Origin: Clostridiales bacterium
GTDB lineage: Bacteria; Bacillota; Clostridia; TANB77; CAG-508
Assembly: GCA_019419955.1 (NCBI GenBank)
Contig: JAHZIB010000017.1
Span: forward strand, 1-32,557
Direction of reading: 5' to 3'
Length of the DNA: 32,557 bases
Numbering within the stretch: the stretch's first letter is position 1; each line of letters starts with the position of its first letter. The notes below the pieces were generated by a model that was not told the DNA's origin, did no database searches, and was given only the letters and a program-made list of their open reading frames with translations. Shown here piece by piece: positions 21,892 to 30,998 of this stretch. Position numbers and translations under genes: made by a program.

Positions 21892-23310
21892 TTATTTATT
21901 TATTCTTCTTTTTAAATATACTATTCTTGTTATAATAACAACTGCAAGTATAGATGCAACTGATATAAATAAAATGCCTGCTGTTGAACCAGTTTGAGGT
22001 ATTTTATTTGGAGCTATGGTGTCATCTTCATATTTTACTCTAATTGTTGGAGATACATCTGAACTGTTTTCTTTTGAATTACCATTGTGTTCTCCAGTTA
22101 TATCAACATGTGTATTTGTCTTTAATATTTTGTCTACAATAGATTTATTATAATCATCTTTTAATGTTAATTTATAACTTAATTTTGCTGTTTCACCTTC
22201 GCTTAATAACTCTATATTCCAAGTAATTGAATTATCTTCAGTGTCAATAGATTGTGATACTTTTCCGATATTTGGGCTTGCAGTATATTCAAAATTAAAG
22301 TTATCTATAATTTCTTGTGGAAAATAATCCTTAATTGTAATGTTTTTTAATGTATTGTCTACTCTTTTTACTAAATCGTTATAAATTTTATTAACAATTG
22401 TATCTTCAATTTCTGAGTCTGTAATGTAATAATATTGACTTGTTGTAGGATTTTCCACAGTACCAAATACTTCTTCTGATAAATCTTTATATGTTCTACC
22501 AGTTGTAGGCTCAATGCTGTCACTGTCTAAATTAATCATTGCACTAATAATATCAACACCAGCCGTTTGCAATGAATTTATTTTATCTTTAGTTCTTGTA
22601 GCAACTTCGCCAGAATATGTACCGAAGTTTCCATTTATATCGTTATTTGGCACACCATCTGTTAGTAATACTATATATCTTTGCATATTTTCTGTATCTG
22701 TAAAGTTTTGTTCTGCTAACGTTAAACCAGCTTCAATATTTGTTCTTGGGCCTGTTTTTGAATCACCTAAAGTAGTTATAGCTTTTTGAACTTCATCTTT
22801 AGAATTGCTAAGATTTAACATAAGTTTTGCATCTTCAATTGTTCCTTCAGTTTCACCTGTAGATGAATCCAAGCTAGAAAAACCAACGATACCTATATTG
22901 GCTTCAGGATTTGATTTAAATAATTTATCAACAAGTGTACTTGCAGCATCTATAACAGATTCTTTTCTAGTTTTTCCATTTACATCCGATCGTATCATAC
23001 TTGTTGAATTATCTATAACTAAGAAAATTTCGGCATTATCATGTGTCTCTTCAAATGATTTTGTATTAGTTATTGATAATGTAAGAGTTACAGATTTTTC
23101 TTCTGCATTAAAGTTTGTAATTTTTTTTTCGAATCTAGACAAATCTTCAATTTCAATAGTGCAAACATTATCCTCTACAACCTCTAAGGAAGTTGTACCT
23201 TGTGCATTTAAACTATTTGTAGCAACATTGTTACTTGCAAAGACGCTTGAGTTCATACCAAATATAAATATTAGGCTTAAAATAATAAAAGGTATTTTCT
23301 TGATTTTCAA
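21892..23310 (-). CDS. Cell-wall-anchored VWA-domain surface protein (IPQTG)
   Basis: A 472-aa exported protein. A signal peptide (about 1-26) ends in VFAS. A von Willebrand factor A domain (about 92-310) has a complete MIDAS motif DNSTS (D100, S102, S104) and LLTDGVPN. A beta-rich stalk of DUF11/isopeptide-like type follows. The C-terminus is a sorting signal: IPQTG at 437-441, a hydrophobic helix and a KRR tail. IPQTG is a variant of LPXTG, and the sortase at 17553-18236 is a plausible partner. The protein probably binds host or surface ligands through the VWA domain. The only usable start is TTG at 23310, with GAAAGGA about 13 nt upstream and an in-frame TGA just before. A sigma-A promoter is at 23390-23418. 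Confidence 0.88.
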   Translation of the reverse strand: MKIKKIPFIILSLIFIFGMNSSVFASNNVATNSLNAQGTTSLEVVEDNVCTIEIEDLSRFEKKITNFNAEEKSVTLTLSITNTKSFEETHDNAEIFLVIDNSTSMIRSDVNGKTRKESVIDAASTLVDKLFKSNPEANIGIVGFSSLDSSTGETEGTIEDAKLMLNLSNSKDEVQKAITTLGDSKTGPRTNIEAGLTLAEQNFTDTENMQRYIVLLTDGVPNNDINGNFGTYSGEVATRTKDKINSLQTAGVDIISAMINLDSDSIEPTTGRTYKDLSEEVFGTVENPTTSQYYYITDSEIEDTIVNKIYNDLVKRVDNTLKNITIKDYFPQEIIDNFNFEYTASPNIGKVSQSIDTEDNSITWNIELLSEGETAKLSYKLTLKDDYNKSIVDKILKTNTHVDITGEHNGNSKENSSDVSPTIRVKYEDDTIAPNKIPQTGSTAGILFISVASILAVVIITRIVYLKRRINK

Positions 23311-23389
23311 TTTTATTCACATTCCTTTCTAAGGTACATATTGGGAGAAACAAATTTTCTCATGCACCTATAAAATAACATACATTTAT

Positions 23390-23418
23390 ATTATAACTCA
23401 TAAAAAAAGAATTATCAA
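23390..23418 (-). promoter_or_regulatory. Promoter for the VWA gene
   Basis: On the - strand: TTGATA (23413-23418), 17 bp, TATAAT (23390-23395). The gene-free stretch 23311-23616 holds this promoter and repeat E2; a TAAAAT at 23577-23582 may be the recJ -10 box, without a clear -35. Confidence 0.7.
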
Positions 23419-23447
23419 TAAAAAGGTACAATTTTTTCAAAAAAGTA

Positions 23448-23526
23448 GTTACAGGATAATAGCTTATTGCACATTTGAACTCCCGTTGCATGACAATTAT
23501 TTTATTAAAAACCATTATCCTGTAAC
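23448..23526. repeat. Repeat family E, copy 2 (inverted)
   Basis: A 79-bp element, the reverse complement of 18291-18365 with a few substitutions and a 4-nt indel. Its ends share a perfect 13-bp inverted repeat GTTACAGGATAAT. No target-site duplication is seen here. It lies in the divergent VWA/recJ intergenic region. Confidence 0.75.
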
Positions 23527-23616
23527 TTTTTACCTTATTTTTTTAAATACCTCTTTTAAAAATTATATATTTGTAGTAAAATAGATTGTATATTTTAAAA
23601 TTTAGAGGAGAGGTAA

Positions 23617-25302
23617 ATGAATAAAAAATGGGAATGCCCAGAAATAGATGAGAAAAAGGTTAATAATTTAATATATAAATACAATATGGATAAAATTTTA
23701 GCGAAAATACTTGCTAATAGAGGAATAAGTGATGATAGAGAAATGGAACTTTTTTTAAAACCTACAAGAGGTGACTTTCACGACCCATTTTTGATGCCTG
23801 ATATGGAGATTGCTGTTAATAGAATATTGAAGGCAATTCATCAAGATGAGAAGATTATTATTTATGGAGATTATGATGCAGATGGAATTACAAGTGTTAC
23901 AGTTCTTAAAAAATTCCTTGAAGAAAGAGGTATAGTCGTAGGTACGTATATTCCTAATAGAATAAGTGAAGGATATGGTCTTAATATAGGAGCAGTTAAA
24001 AATATATATGAACAGGGATATAATTTAATAATAACTGTAGATTGTGGAATAACTGGAACTGAAGAAATTGATTATGCAAATTCTTTAGGAATGGAAGTTA
24101 TTGTTACAGATCATCATGAACCGGCAGATAAGTTGCCTAAAGCCCTTGCCATTGTTGATACAAAGAGAAAAGATAATAAATATCCATTCACACAATTAGC
24201 AGGAGTAGGTGTTGTATTTAAATTAATTCAAGCTTTTTCAATAAAAGTAGGGATAGAACAAAAGGAATACCTGAAATACTTAGATATAGTTTGTATAGGT
24301 ACAATTTCCGATATTGTACCATTAGTAGATGAAAACAGAGTAATTGCAAAATTAGGTTTGCTTTTAGTTGCGCAGACTAGAAATCCTGGACTTAAAGCAC
24401 TTCTTAAGATTACAGGTTTTAATAATATTAATTCCACTACAATATCATTTGGAATTGCGCCAAGAATAAATGCTTGTGGTAGAATGGGAAATGAAAAACT
24501 TGCACTTGAATTATTTTTAAGCAATAATTATGAAGCCGCAGAGAAATTAGCAATAAAGTTAAATGAGTATAATAAAAAAAGGCAGGCTATTGAAAAACAA
24601 ATTTATGATGAAGCAGTTGAGATAATTGAGCAGGAAAATCAAGATAACAGTTGTATAGTGTTAGGAAATGATGATTGGTCTCATGGAATTATCGGAATTG
24701 TAGCATCTAAGATTACAGAAAAATATTACAAACCTTCTATTTTAGTTTGTTATGAAGGAAATATGGGAAAAGGCTCAGGAAGAAGCATACAAGGGTTTGA
24801 CTTACATGAAGCTCTTATGGAGTGTGGAGACAGCTTAGAGAAATTTGGAGGACACGAAATGGCAGTTGGAATTACAATTAAAAGAGAGAATTTTTCTAAG
24901 TTTAGAGATTCATTAGAAAGATATGCAAAGAAAAAACAAATAGATAAATTAGTACCAGTTATAAAGATTGACTGTGAATTGATGTTAAAAGAGATTAATA
25001 TAGACAGTATTAAGAGTTTACAATTATTAGAGCCATTTGGAGAGGCAAATCAAGAGCCATTATTTTTTATAAAAAATCTTAAAATTAATTCTATAAGAGC
25101 ACTATCAGAAGGTAAGCACTTAAAAGTTGGTTTGAGAGAAGATAAATATATAATAGATGCTATTGGATTTAATATGGGTGAATTTTCTGAAAAGTTTATG
25201 ATAGATGATAAGGTAGATATTATTGGGAGTTTGAGTATTAATTCTTTTAATGGCGTTGAAAATATGCAGATTATTCTAAAGGATATAAGAAAATCATACT
25301 AA
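23617..25302 (+). CDS. recJ: Single-stranded-DNA-specific exonuclease RecJ
   Basis: A 5'-3' ssDNA exonuclease for recombination, mismatch and base-excision repair. The 561-aa protein has the DHH phosphoesterase motifs YGDYDADG (DYDAD at 85-89), VDCG, and TDHHEP (DHH at 165-167), then NACGRMGN, and the DHHA1 motif KFGGHEMAVG. A C-terminal OB-like domain follows, ending in a short form of the family. Length fits the compact Gram-positive RecJ. The start follows AGAGGAGAGG at 4 nt or more. It begins a + strand run with rel, the MBL gene and hisS, as in many Clostridia. The usual apt gene between recJ and rel is absent. Confidence 0.94.
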   Translation: MNKKWECPEIDEKKVNNLIYKYNMDKILAKILANRGISDDREMELFLKPTRGDFHDPFLMPDMEIAVNRILKAIHQDEKIIIYGDYDADGITSVTVLKKFLEERGIVVGTYIPNRISEGYGLNIGAVKNIYEQGYNLIITVDCGITGTEEIDYANSLGMEVIVTDHHEPADKLPKALAIVDTKRKDNKYPFTQLAGVGVVFKLIQAFSIKVGIEQKEYLKYLDIVCIGTISDIVPLVDENRVIAKLGLLLVAQTRNPGLKALLKITGFNNINSTTISFGIAPRINACGRMGNEKLALELFLSNNYEAAEKLAIKLNEYNKKRQAIEKQIYDEAVEIIEQENQDNSCIVLGNDDWSHGIIGIVASKITEKYYKPSILVCYEGNMGKGSGRSIQGFDLHEALMECGDSLEKFGGHEMAVGITIKRENFSKFRDSLERYAKKKQIDKLVPVIKIDCELMLKEINIDSIKSLQLLEPFGEANQEPLFFIKNLKINSIRALSEGKHLKVGLREDKYIIDAIGFNMGEFSEKFMIDDKVDIIGSLSINSFNGVENMQIILKDIRKSY

Positions 25303-25315
25303 AGGGGGAGTTACA

Positions 25316-27517
25316 ATGTCTGAATATAAAGAAGTTACAATTGATGATATATTGGCTGTGATAAAAAAGAAAAAGGGTAGACGAGATATTAAGATTGTGC
25401 AAAAAGCGTATGAGTATGCTAAGGAAAAACATGGTGACCAAAAAAGAAAATCTGGGGAACCATATATTATTCATCCAATTCAAGTTGCATATACACTTGC
25501 AAATTTAGATCTAGATGATAATACGATTTGTGCTGCTCTCTTGCATGATGTCCTAGAGGATACAGATACTACCTATGACGATTTAGTAAAGGAGTTTAAT
25601 GAAGAAGTTGCATATATGGTAAGCGGAGTTACAAAACTTAGCAAGTTACAATATGCAAGTGTTGAGGAACAACAGGTAGAGGATTACAGAAAAATGTTTT
25701 TGGCAATGGGAAAAGACATACGTGTAATATTAATAAAACTTGCAGATAGACTTCACAATATGAGAACTCTTAAATATTTATCACGTGACAGACAAATTGC
25801 AAATGCTAAGGAAACTATGGAGCTTTATGCTCCACTTGCAAATAGACTTGGTGTATATTCTTTGAAATGGGAATTAGAAGACTTATCCTTCAAATATCTT
25901 TATCCAGAAGAATATAGGGAACTTGTTGAAGGAATAAACAAAAAGAGAGAAGAAAGATTAAAATTTATTGATCTTATAATGAAGCAATTAAGAGAAGAAT
26001 TAAAAAAGCAGAAAATAGATGCGGAGGTTACAGGAAGAGCAAAGCATTTATATAGTATATATAGAAAGATGAAAAGAGATAATTGTACATTAGACCAAAT
26101 ATATGACTTGTTTGCTTTGAGAATTATTGTTAATTCGGTGAAAGATTGCTATGCAGCGCTTGGAGTAGTACATGAATTATATAATCCGATGCCTGGAAGA
26201 TTTAAAGATTATATAGCAGTTCCAAAGCCTAATATGTATCAATCTTTACATACAACACTGATTGGTCCTAAAGGAACTCCATTTGAGGTGCAAATACGTA
26301 CTTGGGATATGCACAGAGTTGCAGAATATGGTATTGCGGCACATTGGGCATATAAAGAGGCGAGCTTCTTTAGTGGTAAAAAATCAAATGTTAAAGTTGA
26401 AGAAGATAAACTTGCGTGGGTTAGAGAAACCTTAGAGTGGCAAAGTGAGATGCAAAACCCAGAAGAATTTATGCAAACATTGAAAAAAGAACTTTTTGAG
26501 GATGAGGTATATATTTTTACTCCAAAAGGAGCAATAAAAGTTTTGCCAAAGGGGGCAACTCCTATTGATTTTGCATATCAAATCCATGAGCAGATTGGTA
26601 ATAAAATGGTAGGCTGTAAAATAAATAGCAAAATGATGCCTATTATTACAAAACTGAATAATGGAGATATTGTTGAAATTATTACTTCTGACCAATCAAA
26701 AGGACCTAGCAGAGACTGGCTTAAGTTTGTAAAAAGTTCAAGAGCTAGAAATAAGATATTGGCGTGGTACAAAAAGAATTTAAGAGAAGAAAACATCGAA
26801 AAAGGTAAAGACTTAATTGAAAAAGAATTAAAAAAGATTGGAATGAAGCATGAAGATTTATTCAAGCCAGAGTTTATAAATGTTGCATTGAATAGGTATA
26901 AATACAATTCTTTAGATGATATGTATTCAAGTGTGGGTTTTGGTTCAAATACAGCAGGAAAAATAATTGCAAGAATGCTAGAGGAATATAGAAAAGTACA
27001 TAAAGAGGATGGTATAGAAAAAACATTAGAACAACTTTCAAAAGAAAAGGTACATAAAGAAAAGCCATCTCAAAATGGTGTAATAGTAAAAGGAATTGAC
27101 AATTGTTTAGTTAAGCTATCTAAATGTTGCAATCCAGTACCAGGTGACGAAATAATCGGCTATATCACTAGAGGCAGAGGAGTATCAGTTCATAGAACAG
27201 ATTGCGTTAATACTAAAAACTTACTTAATGAGTCAGACAGAATTATTGACGTATATTGGAGTGATAACAAGAAAACGACGTATAGTGTTGATATAGAGAT
27301 ATATGCAAATGATAGAGCCGGACTTTTAGCGGACATAATTAATGTTTTGGGTATCAATAAGTGTAAAATAATGGCAGTTAATTCAAAAGCTACAAAAGAA
27401 AAAATTGCAATGACAGAGCTTACTGTGGAAGTAGAAAATATAGAACAACTTAATGATGTACTTAAAGCTTTGAGAAAAATTGATAGTATATATGAGGTTA
27501 AGAGAAAGAAACAATAA
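25316..27517 (+). CDS. rel: Bifunctional (p)ppGpp synthetase/hydrolase Rel
   Basis: Stringent-response enzyme that makes ppGpp from GDP/GTP and ATP and can also break it down. The 733-aa protein carries an HD hydrolase domain (H53, HD at 77-78 in ALLHDVLEDT), the synthetase domain (RFKDYIAVPKPNMYQSLHT), a TGS domain (EVYIFTPKGAIKVLPKGATP) and a C-terminal ACT domain (about 660-733). Both catalytic halves look intact, so it is the long bifunctional Rel and not a synthetase-only RelA. A strong SD (AAAGGGGGAG) is 5 nt before the ATG, 13 nt downstream of recJ, so the two are probably co-transcribed. Its products would act when amino acids are limiting. Confidence 0.95.
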   Translation: MSEYKEVTIDDILAVIKKKKGRRDIKIVQKAYEYAKEKHGDQKRKSGEPYIIHPIQVAYTLANLDLDDNTICAALLHDVLEDTDTTYDDLVKEFNEEVAYMVSGVTKLSKLQYASVEEQQVEDYRKMFLAMGKDIRVILIKLADRLHNMRTLKYLSRDRQIANAKETMELYAPLANRLGVYSLKWELEDLSFKYLYPEEYRELVEGINKKREERLKFIDLIMKQLREELKKQKIDAEVTGRAKHLYSIYRKMKRDNCTLDQIYDLFALRIIVNSVKDCYAALGVVHELYNPMPGRFKDYIAVPKPNMYQSLHTTLIGPKGTPFEVQIRTWDMHRVAEYGIAAHWAYKEASFFSGKKSNVKVEEDKLAWVRETLEWQSEMQNPEEFMQTLKKELFEDEVYIFTPKGAIKVLPKGATPIDFAYQIHEQIGNKMVGCKINSKMMPIITKLNNGDIVEIITSDQSKGPSRDWLKFVKSSRARNKILAWYKKNLREENIEKGKDLIEKELKKIGMKHEDLFKPEFINVALNRYKYNSLDDMYSSVGFGSNTAGKIIARMLEEYRKVHKEDGIEKTLEQLSKEKVHKEKPSQNGVIVKGIDNCLVKLSKCCNPVPGDEIIGYITRGRGVSVHRTDCVNTKNLLNESDRIIDVYWSDNKKTTYSVDIEIYANDRAGLLADIINVLGINKCKIMAVNSKATKEKIAMTELTVEVENIEQLNDVLKALRKIDSIYEVKRKKQ

Positions 27518-27610
27518 GTTTGGAAGATAATTGCCTTTTGGTTAACATGTAACAATATTATGATTGCTTTTTCTTGTTTATTTGAGTTTAGGAAAGGAAT
27601 GAAATAATAG

Positions 27611-28261
27611 ATGATTTTGAAAAGATTAAAATTAACTTCTAGTATAGACAATATTGTAACAAATTGTTATATTATTAATGATGAAGAAACGAAAGAAACT
27701 ATGGTAATAGACCCAGCGGGCGAAATAGATAACATAATAGGGGTGTTAAATATTCTAGAAGCAAATTTAAGATACATATATTTAACTCATTGCCATGCAG
27801 ACCATATAGGAGCAGTAGAAGAATTGAAAAAACAAAAAGGTGGGATAATATTAATTCACAAGGATGATTATGATGGATTACTAGACCCTGAAGTTAATTT
27901 GTCTGGAATTATGTCTAAGAGGAGTATTAGTATAGAAGCGGATTCTAGGGTAAATGATGGAGATATTCTACATATAGGCGATTTGGAATTTAGAGTAATA
28001 CATACTCCAGGACATACAAAAGGTGGAAGTAGTTTATATTGTGAGCAGGAAAAAATGTTGTTTTCTGGAGATACATTATTTAAAGGAATGTGGGGCAGGA
28101 CAGATTTACCGACAAGTAATTTCGCGGATATAATTAATTCCATTTCTACTAAATTGTTAGTTTTACCAGAAGACACAATAGTTTATCCTGGTCATGGGAT
28201 TTCTACCAGATTAGAGGAAGAAGAACCAATTTATTATAATCTCACATCAGGAGATGATTAA
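27611..28261 (+). CDS. MBL-fold metallohydrolase (glyoxalase II-like)
   Basis: A 216-aa enzyme with the metal motif THCHADHIG (59-67), plus HTPGHTKGG, SGDTLFKG..GRTDLP and YPGHG, the four blocks of glyoxalase II-like hydrolases. The exact substrate is not known; small MBL proteins of this group between rel and hisS are common in Clostridia and their roles vary. The start follows GGAAAGGA at 12 nt; a tiny ATG-AAA-TAA-TAG frame sits between SD and start. It lies 93 nt after rel and 48 nt before hisS. Confidence 0.88.
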   Translation: MILKRLKLTSSIDNIVTNCYIINDEETKETMVIDPAGEIDNIIGVLNILEANLRYIYLTHCHADHIGAVEELKKQKGGIILIHKDDYDGLLDPEVNLSGIMSKRSISIEADSRVNDGDILHIGDLEFRVIHTPGHTKGGSSLYCEQEKMLFSGDTLFKGMWGRTDLPTSNFADIINSISTKLLVLPEDTIVYPGHGISTRLEEEEPIYYNLTSGDD

Positions 28262-28309
28262 AAAGTTTGAAAGGTTATATAGAAAATATAGTTTGAAAGG
28301 ATGATGAAA

Positions 28310-29614
28310 ATGAAAATAGAACCAAGAACTCTCCCTGGATTTATGGAACTTTTACCAAATGAACAAATACAATTTAACGGTATGGTTGACAAAATAAGAA
28401 ATTCATATGAAAAATTTGGATTTTTGCCTTTAGATACACCTATAATAGAAATGGCAGAAGTACTTCTTGCAAAGGCTGGTGGAGAGACAGAAAAACAGAT
28501 ATATAGATTTGATAAGGGAGAAAACAATTTAGCTTTACGTTTTGATTTAACAGTACCTCTTGCAAAATATGTTTGCGAATATTTTAATAATATTACTTTT
28601 CCTTTTAAAAGATATCAAATAGGAAAGGTATATAGAGGAGAAAGACCGCAGAAAGGTAGATATAGGGAATTTTATCAGTGTGATATAGATATTATTGGCG
28701 ATGGAGAATTAAGTATTGTTAATGATGCCGAGATGCCAAGTGTAATTTATAATACTATTAGAGAATTAGGATTTGAAGAATTTACAATAAAAATAAATAA
28801 TAGAAAATTATTAAATGGACTATTTATAGAGCTAGAACTTAATGAAGAGTCTGTAGAGATAATGAGGATAATTGATAAAATCGAAAAAATAGGAAAAGAG
28901 AATGTAATAAATTGTTTACAGGATTTAAAGATTGCAGAAAGTAAAATAGAAACAATATTGAGCTTTATTGAGATTAATGGTACAACAGACGAAAAGTTAA
29001 AGAAACTTGAAGAACTAGGAATTTCTAATGAGCTATTTAAACAAGGGCTAGAAGAATTGTCAGAAGTTATAAAATATGTAAGACTATTTGGGGTGCCAGA
29101 TACACATTTTATGGTAGATTTAACTATAGCAAGAGGCTTGGATTACTATACAGGAACCGTATATGAGACATTTTTAAACGGTTATAGAGAAGTTGGTAGT
29201 GTATGTTCTGGTGGAAGGTATGAAAATTTAGCAGAGTTTTATACTGACAAGAAAATGCCAGGTGTTGGTGTTTCGATAGGATTAACTAGATTGTTTTATA
29301 AGTTAAACGAATTAAATATTTTGAGAGAAGAAACAAAGTCAATAGCTAAAGTATTGGTAGTTTCAATGTCAGATAACCCCAATAAGGCATTAGAAGTAGG
29401 TAAAACTTTTAGAGATGTGGGAATAAATACAGATGTATACATAGAAGATAAGAAAATAAAGTCAAAGTTTAAATATGCAGATAAGCTACAAATACCGTAT
29501 GTTGCGATAATAGGTGAAGAAGAAGAGAAGAATGGAACAGTGAGTTTAAAAAATATGGAGACAGGAGAGCAAGAAGAAATAAGCATCGAAGAGGCGATTG
29601 AAAAGTTGAAGTAA
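28310..29614 (+). CDS. hisS: Histidyl-tRNA synthetase
   Basis: Class II synthetase that charges tRNA-His, whose gene is at 18448-18525. The 434-aa protein has LRFDLTVPLAKYV (motif 2 region), REFYQCDIDIIG, the histidine A motif ARGLDYYTG, GGRYENL and a C-terminal anticodon-binding domain (about 330-434). The start at 28310 is preferred because GAAAGG (28295-28300) is 9 nt upstream; ATGs at 28301 and 28304 are too close to it. A clear terminator follows at 29660. In many Clostridia aspS comes next, but not here. Confidence 0.95.
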   Translation: MKIEPRTLPGFMELLPNEQIQFNGMVDKIRNSYEKFGFLPLDTPIIEMAEVLLAKAGGETEKQIYRFDKGENNLALRFDLTVPLAKYVCEYFNNITFPFKRYQIGKVYRGERPQKGRYREFYQCDIDIIGDGELSIVNDAEMPSVIYNTIRELGFEEFTIKINNRKLLNGLFIELELNEESVEIMRIIDKIEKIGKENVINCLQDLKIAESKIETILSFIEINGTTDEKLKKLEELGISNELFKQGLEELSEVIKYVRLFGVPDTHFMVDLTIARGLDYYTGTVYETFLNGYREVGSVCSGGRYENLAEFYTDKKMPGVGVSIGLTRLFYKLNELNILREETKSIAKVLVVSMSDNPNKALEVGKTFRDVGINTDVYIEDKKIKSKFKYADKLQIPYVAIIGEEEEKNGTVSLKNMETGEQEEISIEEAIEKLK

Positions 29615-29659
29615 TAAAGCAATTTGACCTTATTGTTCCCCAAATTTCATATGTAATAA

Positions 29660-29704
29660 AAAATAGGAAATGTACTAATTGTTATAACGTATATTTCCTA
29701 TTTT
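29660..29704 (+). terminator. Terminator after hisS
   Basis: Fifteen-bp arms (29660-29674 / 29690-29704) with one G-U pair, a 15-nt loop and a T-rich end (TTTTGG). Confidence 0.7.
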
Positions 29705-29824
29705 GGATTTTGTAAGTATTAAAATAAAAGGTTTAGTTATATTTTTTTATGTACAAGAATATAATTATATATAGTAGACTTGTACTGAAAATATTTCACA
29801 AATAGGGGAGGATTGGTTGCAAGA

Positions 29825-30952
29825 ATGATAAATCTGGCTGTTATAGAGCTTAAGGATATAGTAAAATATTTAATCAAGATTACATTGGTAATAGTTATTG
29901 TTGTTGGACTGACAAAATATTTCTCTGGTCTTAAGACTCAGCTTAATGTGAGTAAAAATTCTTTTCTTTCATGCTTAGATACTATTATACCAAGTATGAA
30001 AAGTGTTAATAAAAAGGATAATACTAATGTTAAGCAAATAAAACCTCTTAAAATGGCATTAGGGGTTGAATTGGGAATGTTGGATACAATTACAGAAAAA
30101 GAAAATTTTATTGAACAAAGTGATGTTAAGTCAGATGATAATGTGGATGAAAATTCTGAAGGTGAAGTAGAACAAATAACAGAGGCTCAAACAGGGTTAG
30201 AAACAGAAGTAATAGATAGCAATGTTCCGGAAAGATATACGAGTGAATATAACGGTGTAAAAATAAGGAATGAGACAGATATTAAGTTGACAAAAGAGAT
30301 GTTAGTGCCAGATGTTAAAGTAAATACAAAAAGCATGATAATTTATCATACACATACTTGTGAAAGTTATACACCTACAAAGAATTATAAATATAAAGCA
30401 TCAGGGAATTTTAGAACAAAAGATATAAATTGTAATATGGCAAGAGTGGGAACTGAACTTACAAAATATATGGAACATTATGGATATAAGGTAATACACG
30501 ATACAACACTATATGATTTCCCATCATATAATGCTTCATATGATAGGTCTTTAAAAGCAGTTGATAAATTAATAGATGAAAATAAGGGAACAGATATATT
30601 GTTTGATATACATAGAGATGCAATAGCTGATAGCTCATATGCACCTACAGTTAAAATAGGAGATGAAAAAGCAGCACAAATGATGTTTGTTATAGGCAGC
30701 AATGGTGGAGGAAGTAAGCATGACAACTGGAATAAAAATTTAAAGTTTGCAATAAAAATACAAGAGAAAGCAAACGAGCTTTATCCGGGATTATTTAAGC
30801 CAATAATACTTAGAAATAGCAGATATAATCAACAATTAGCAGTGGGAGCTAGTATAATTGAGGTAGGAGCAACAGGCAACACAATGGAACAGTGTTTAGT
30901 AAGTATGAAATATTTAGCTAAAGTCCTTTCTGAAGTCCTACCTTCGAGTTAG
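29825..30952 (+). CDS. spoIIP: Stage II sporulation protein P (SpoIIP)
   Basis: A membrane-anchored peptidoglycan amidase/endopeptidase that works with SpoIID and SpoIIM in septum thinning and engulfment. The 375-aa product has one N-terminal transmembrane helix (about 13-32), an acidic linker (about 85-130), and the SpoIIP amidase domain with IIYHTHTCESY (H175, E180) and LFDIHRDA, both zinc-ligand regions, and EVGATGNTMEQC near the end. ATG 29825 is chosen: AGGGGAGG (29804-29811) is 13 nt upstream, and the other in-frame start, TTG 29813, is too close. A late promoter is likely but was not found with confidence. The stop codon (30950-30952) lies inside repeat A cluster 3. Confidence 0.92.
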   Translation: MINLAVIELKDIVKYLIKITLVIVIVVGLTKYFSGLKTQLNVSKNSFLSCLDTIIPSMKSVNKKDNTNVKQIKPLKMALGVELGMLDTITEKENFIEQSDVKSDDNVDENSEGEVEQITEAQTGLETEVIDSNVPERYTSEYNGVKIRNETDIKLTKEMLVPDVKVNTKSMIIYHTHTCESYTPTKNYKYKASGNFRTKDINCNMARVGTELTKYMEHYGYKVIHDTTLYDFPSYNASYDRSLKAVDKLIDENKGTDILFDIHRDAIADSSYAPTVKIGDEKAAQMMFVIGSNGGGSKHDNWNKNLKFAIKIQEKANELYPGLFKPIILRNSRYNQQLAVGASIIEVGATGNTMEQCLVSMKYLAKVLSEVLPSS

Positions 30953-30998
30953 GGACACTTCTAATTTCAAAATTAGAAGTGTCCCCAAGTCGCAAATT
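30943..30998. repeat. Repeat family A, cluster 3 (bidirectional hairpin)
   Basis: Two cores face each other as a 19-bp hairpin with one mismatch: arms 30949-30967 (TTAGGGACACTTCTAATTT) and 30970-30988. It lies between the converging spoIIP and acyl-ACP thioesterase genes; the spoIIP stop codon is in the left arm. It probably acts as a terminator in both directions. Confidence 0.8.

Noticed and set aside
23448..23526. Repeat E as an attenuator or terminator of a neighbouring gene
   Set aside because: It has no T-tract, lies upstream of both divergent genes, and E1 has a flanking duplication, so mobility is the better reading.
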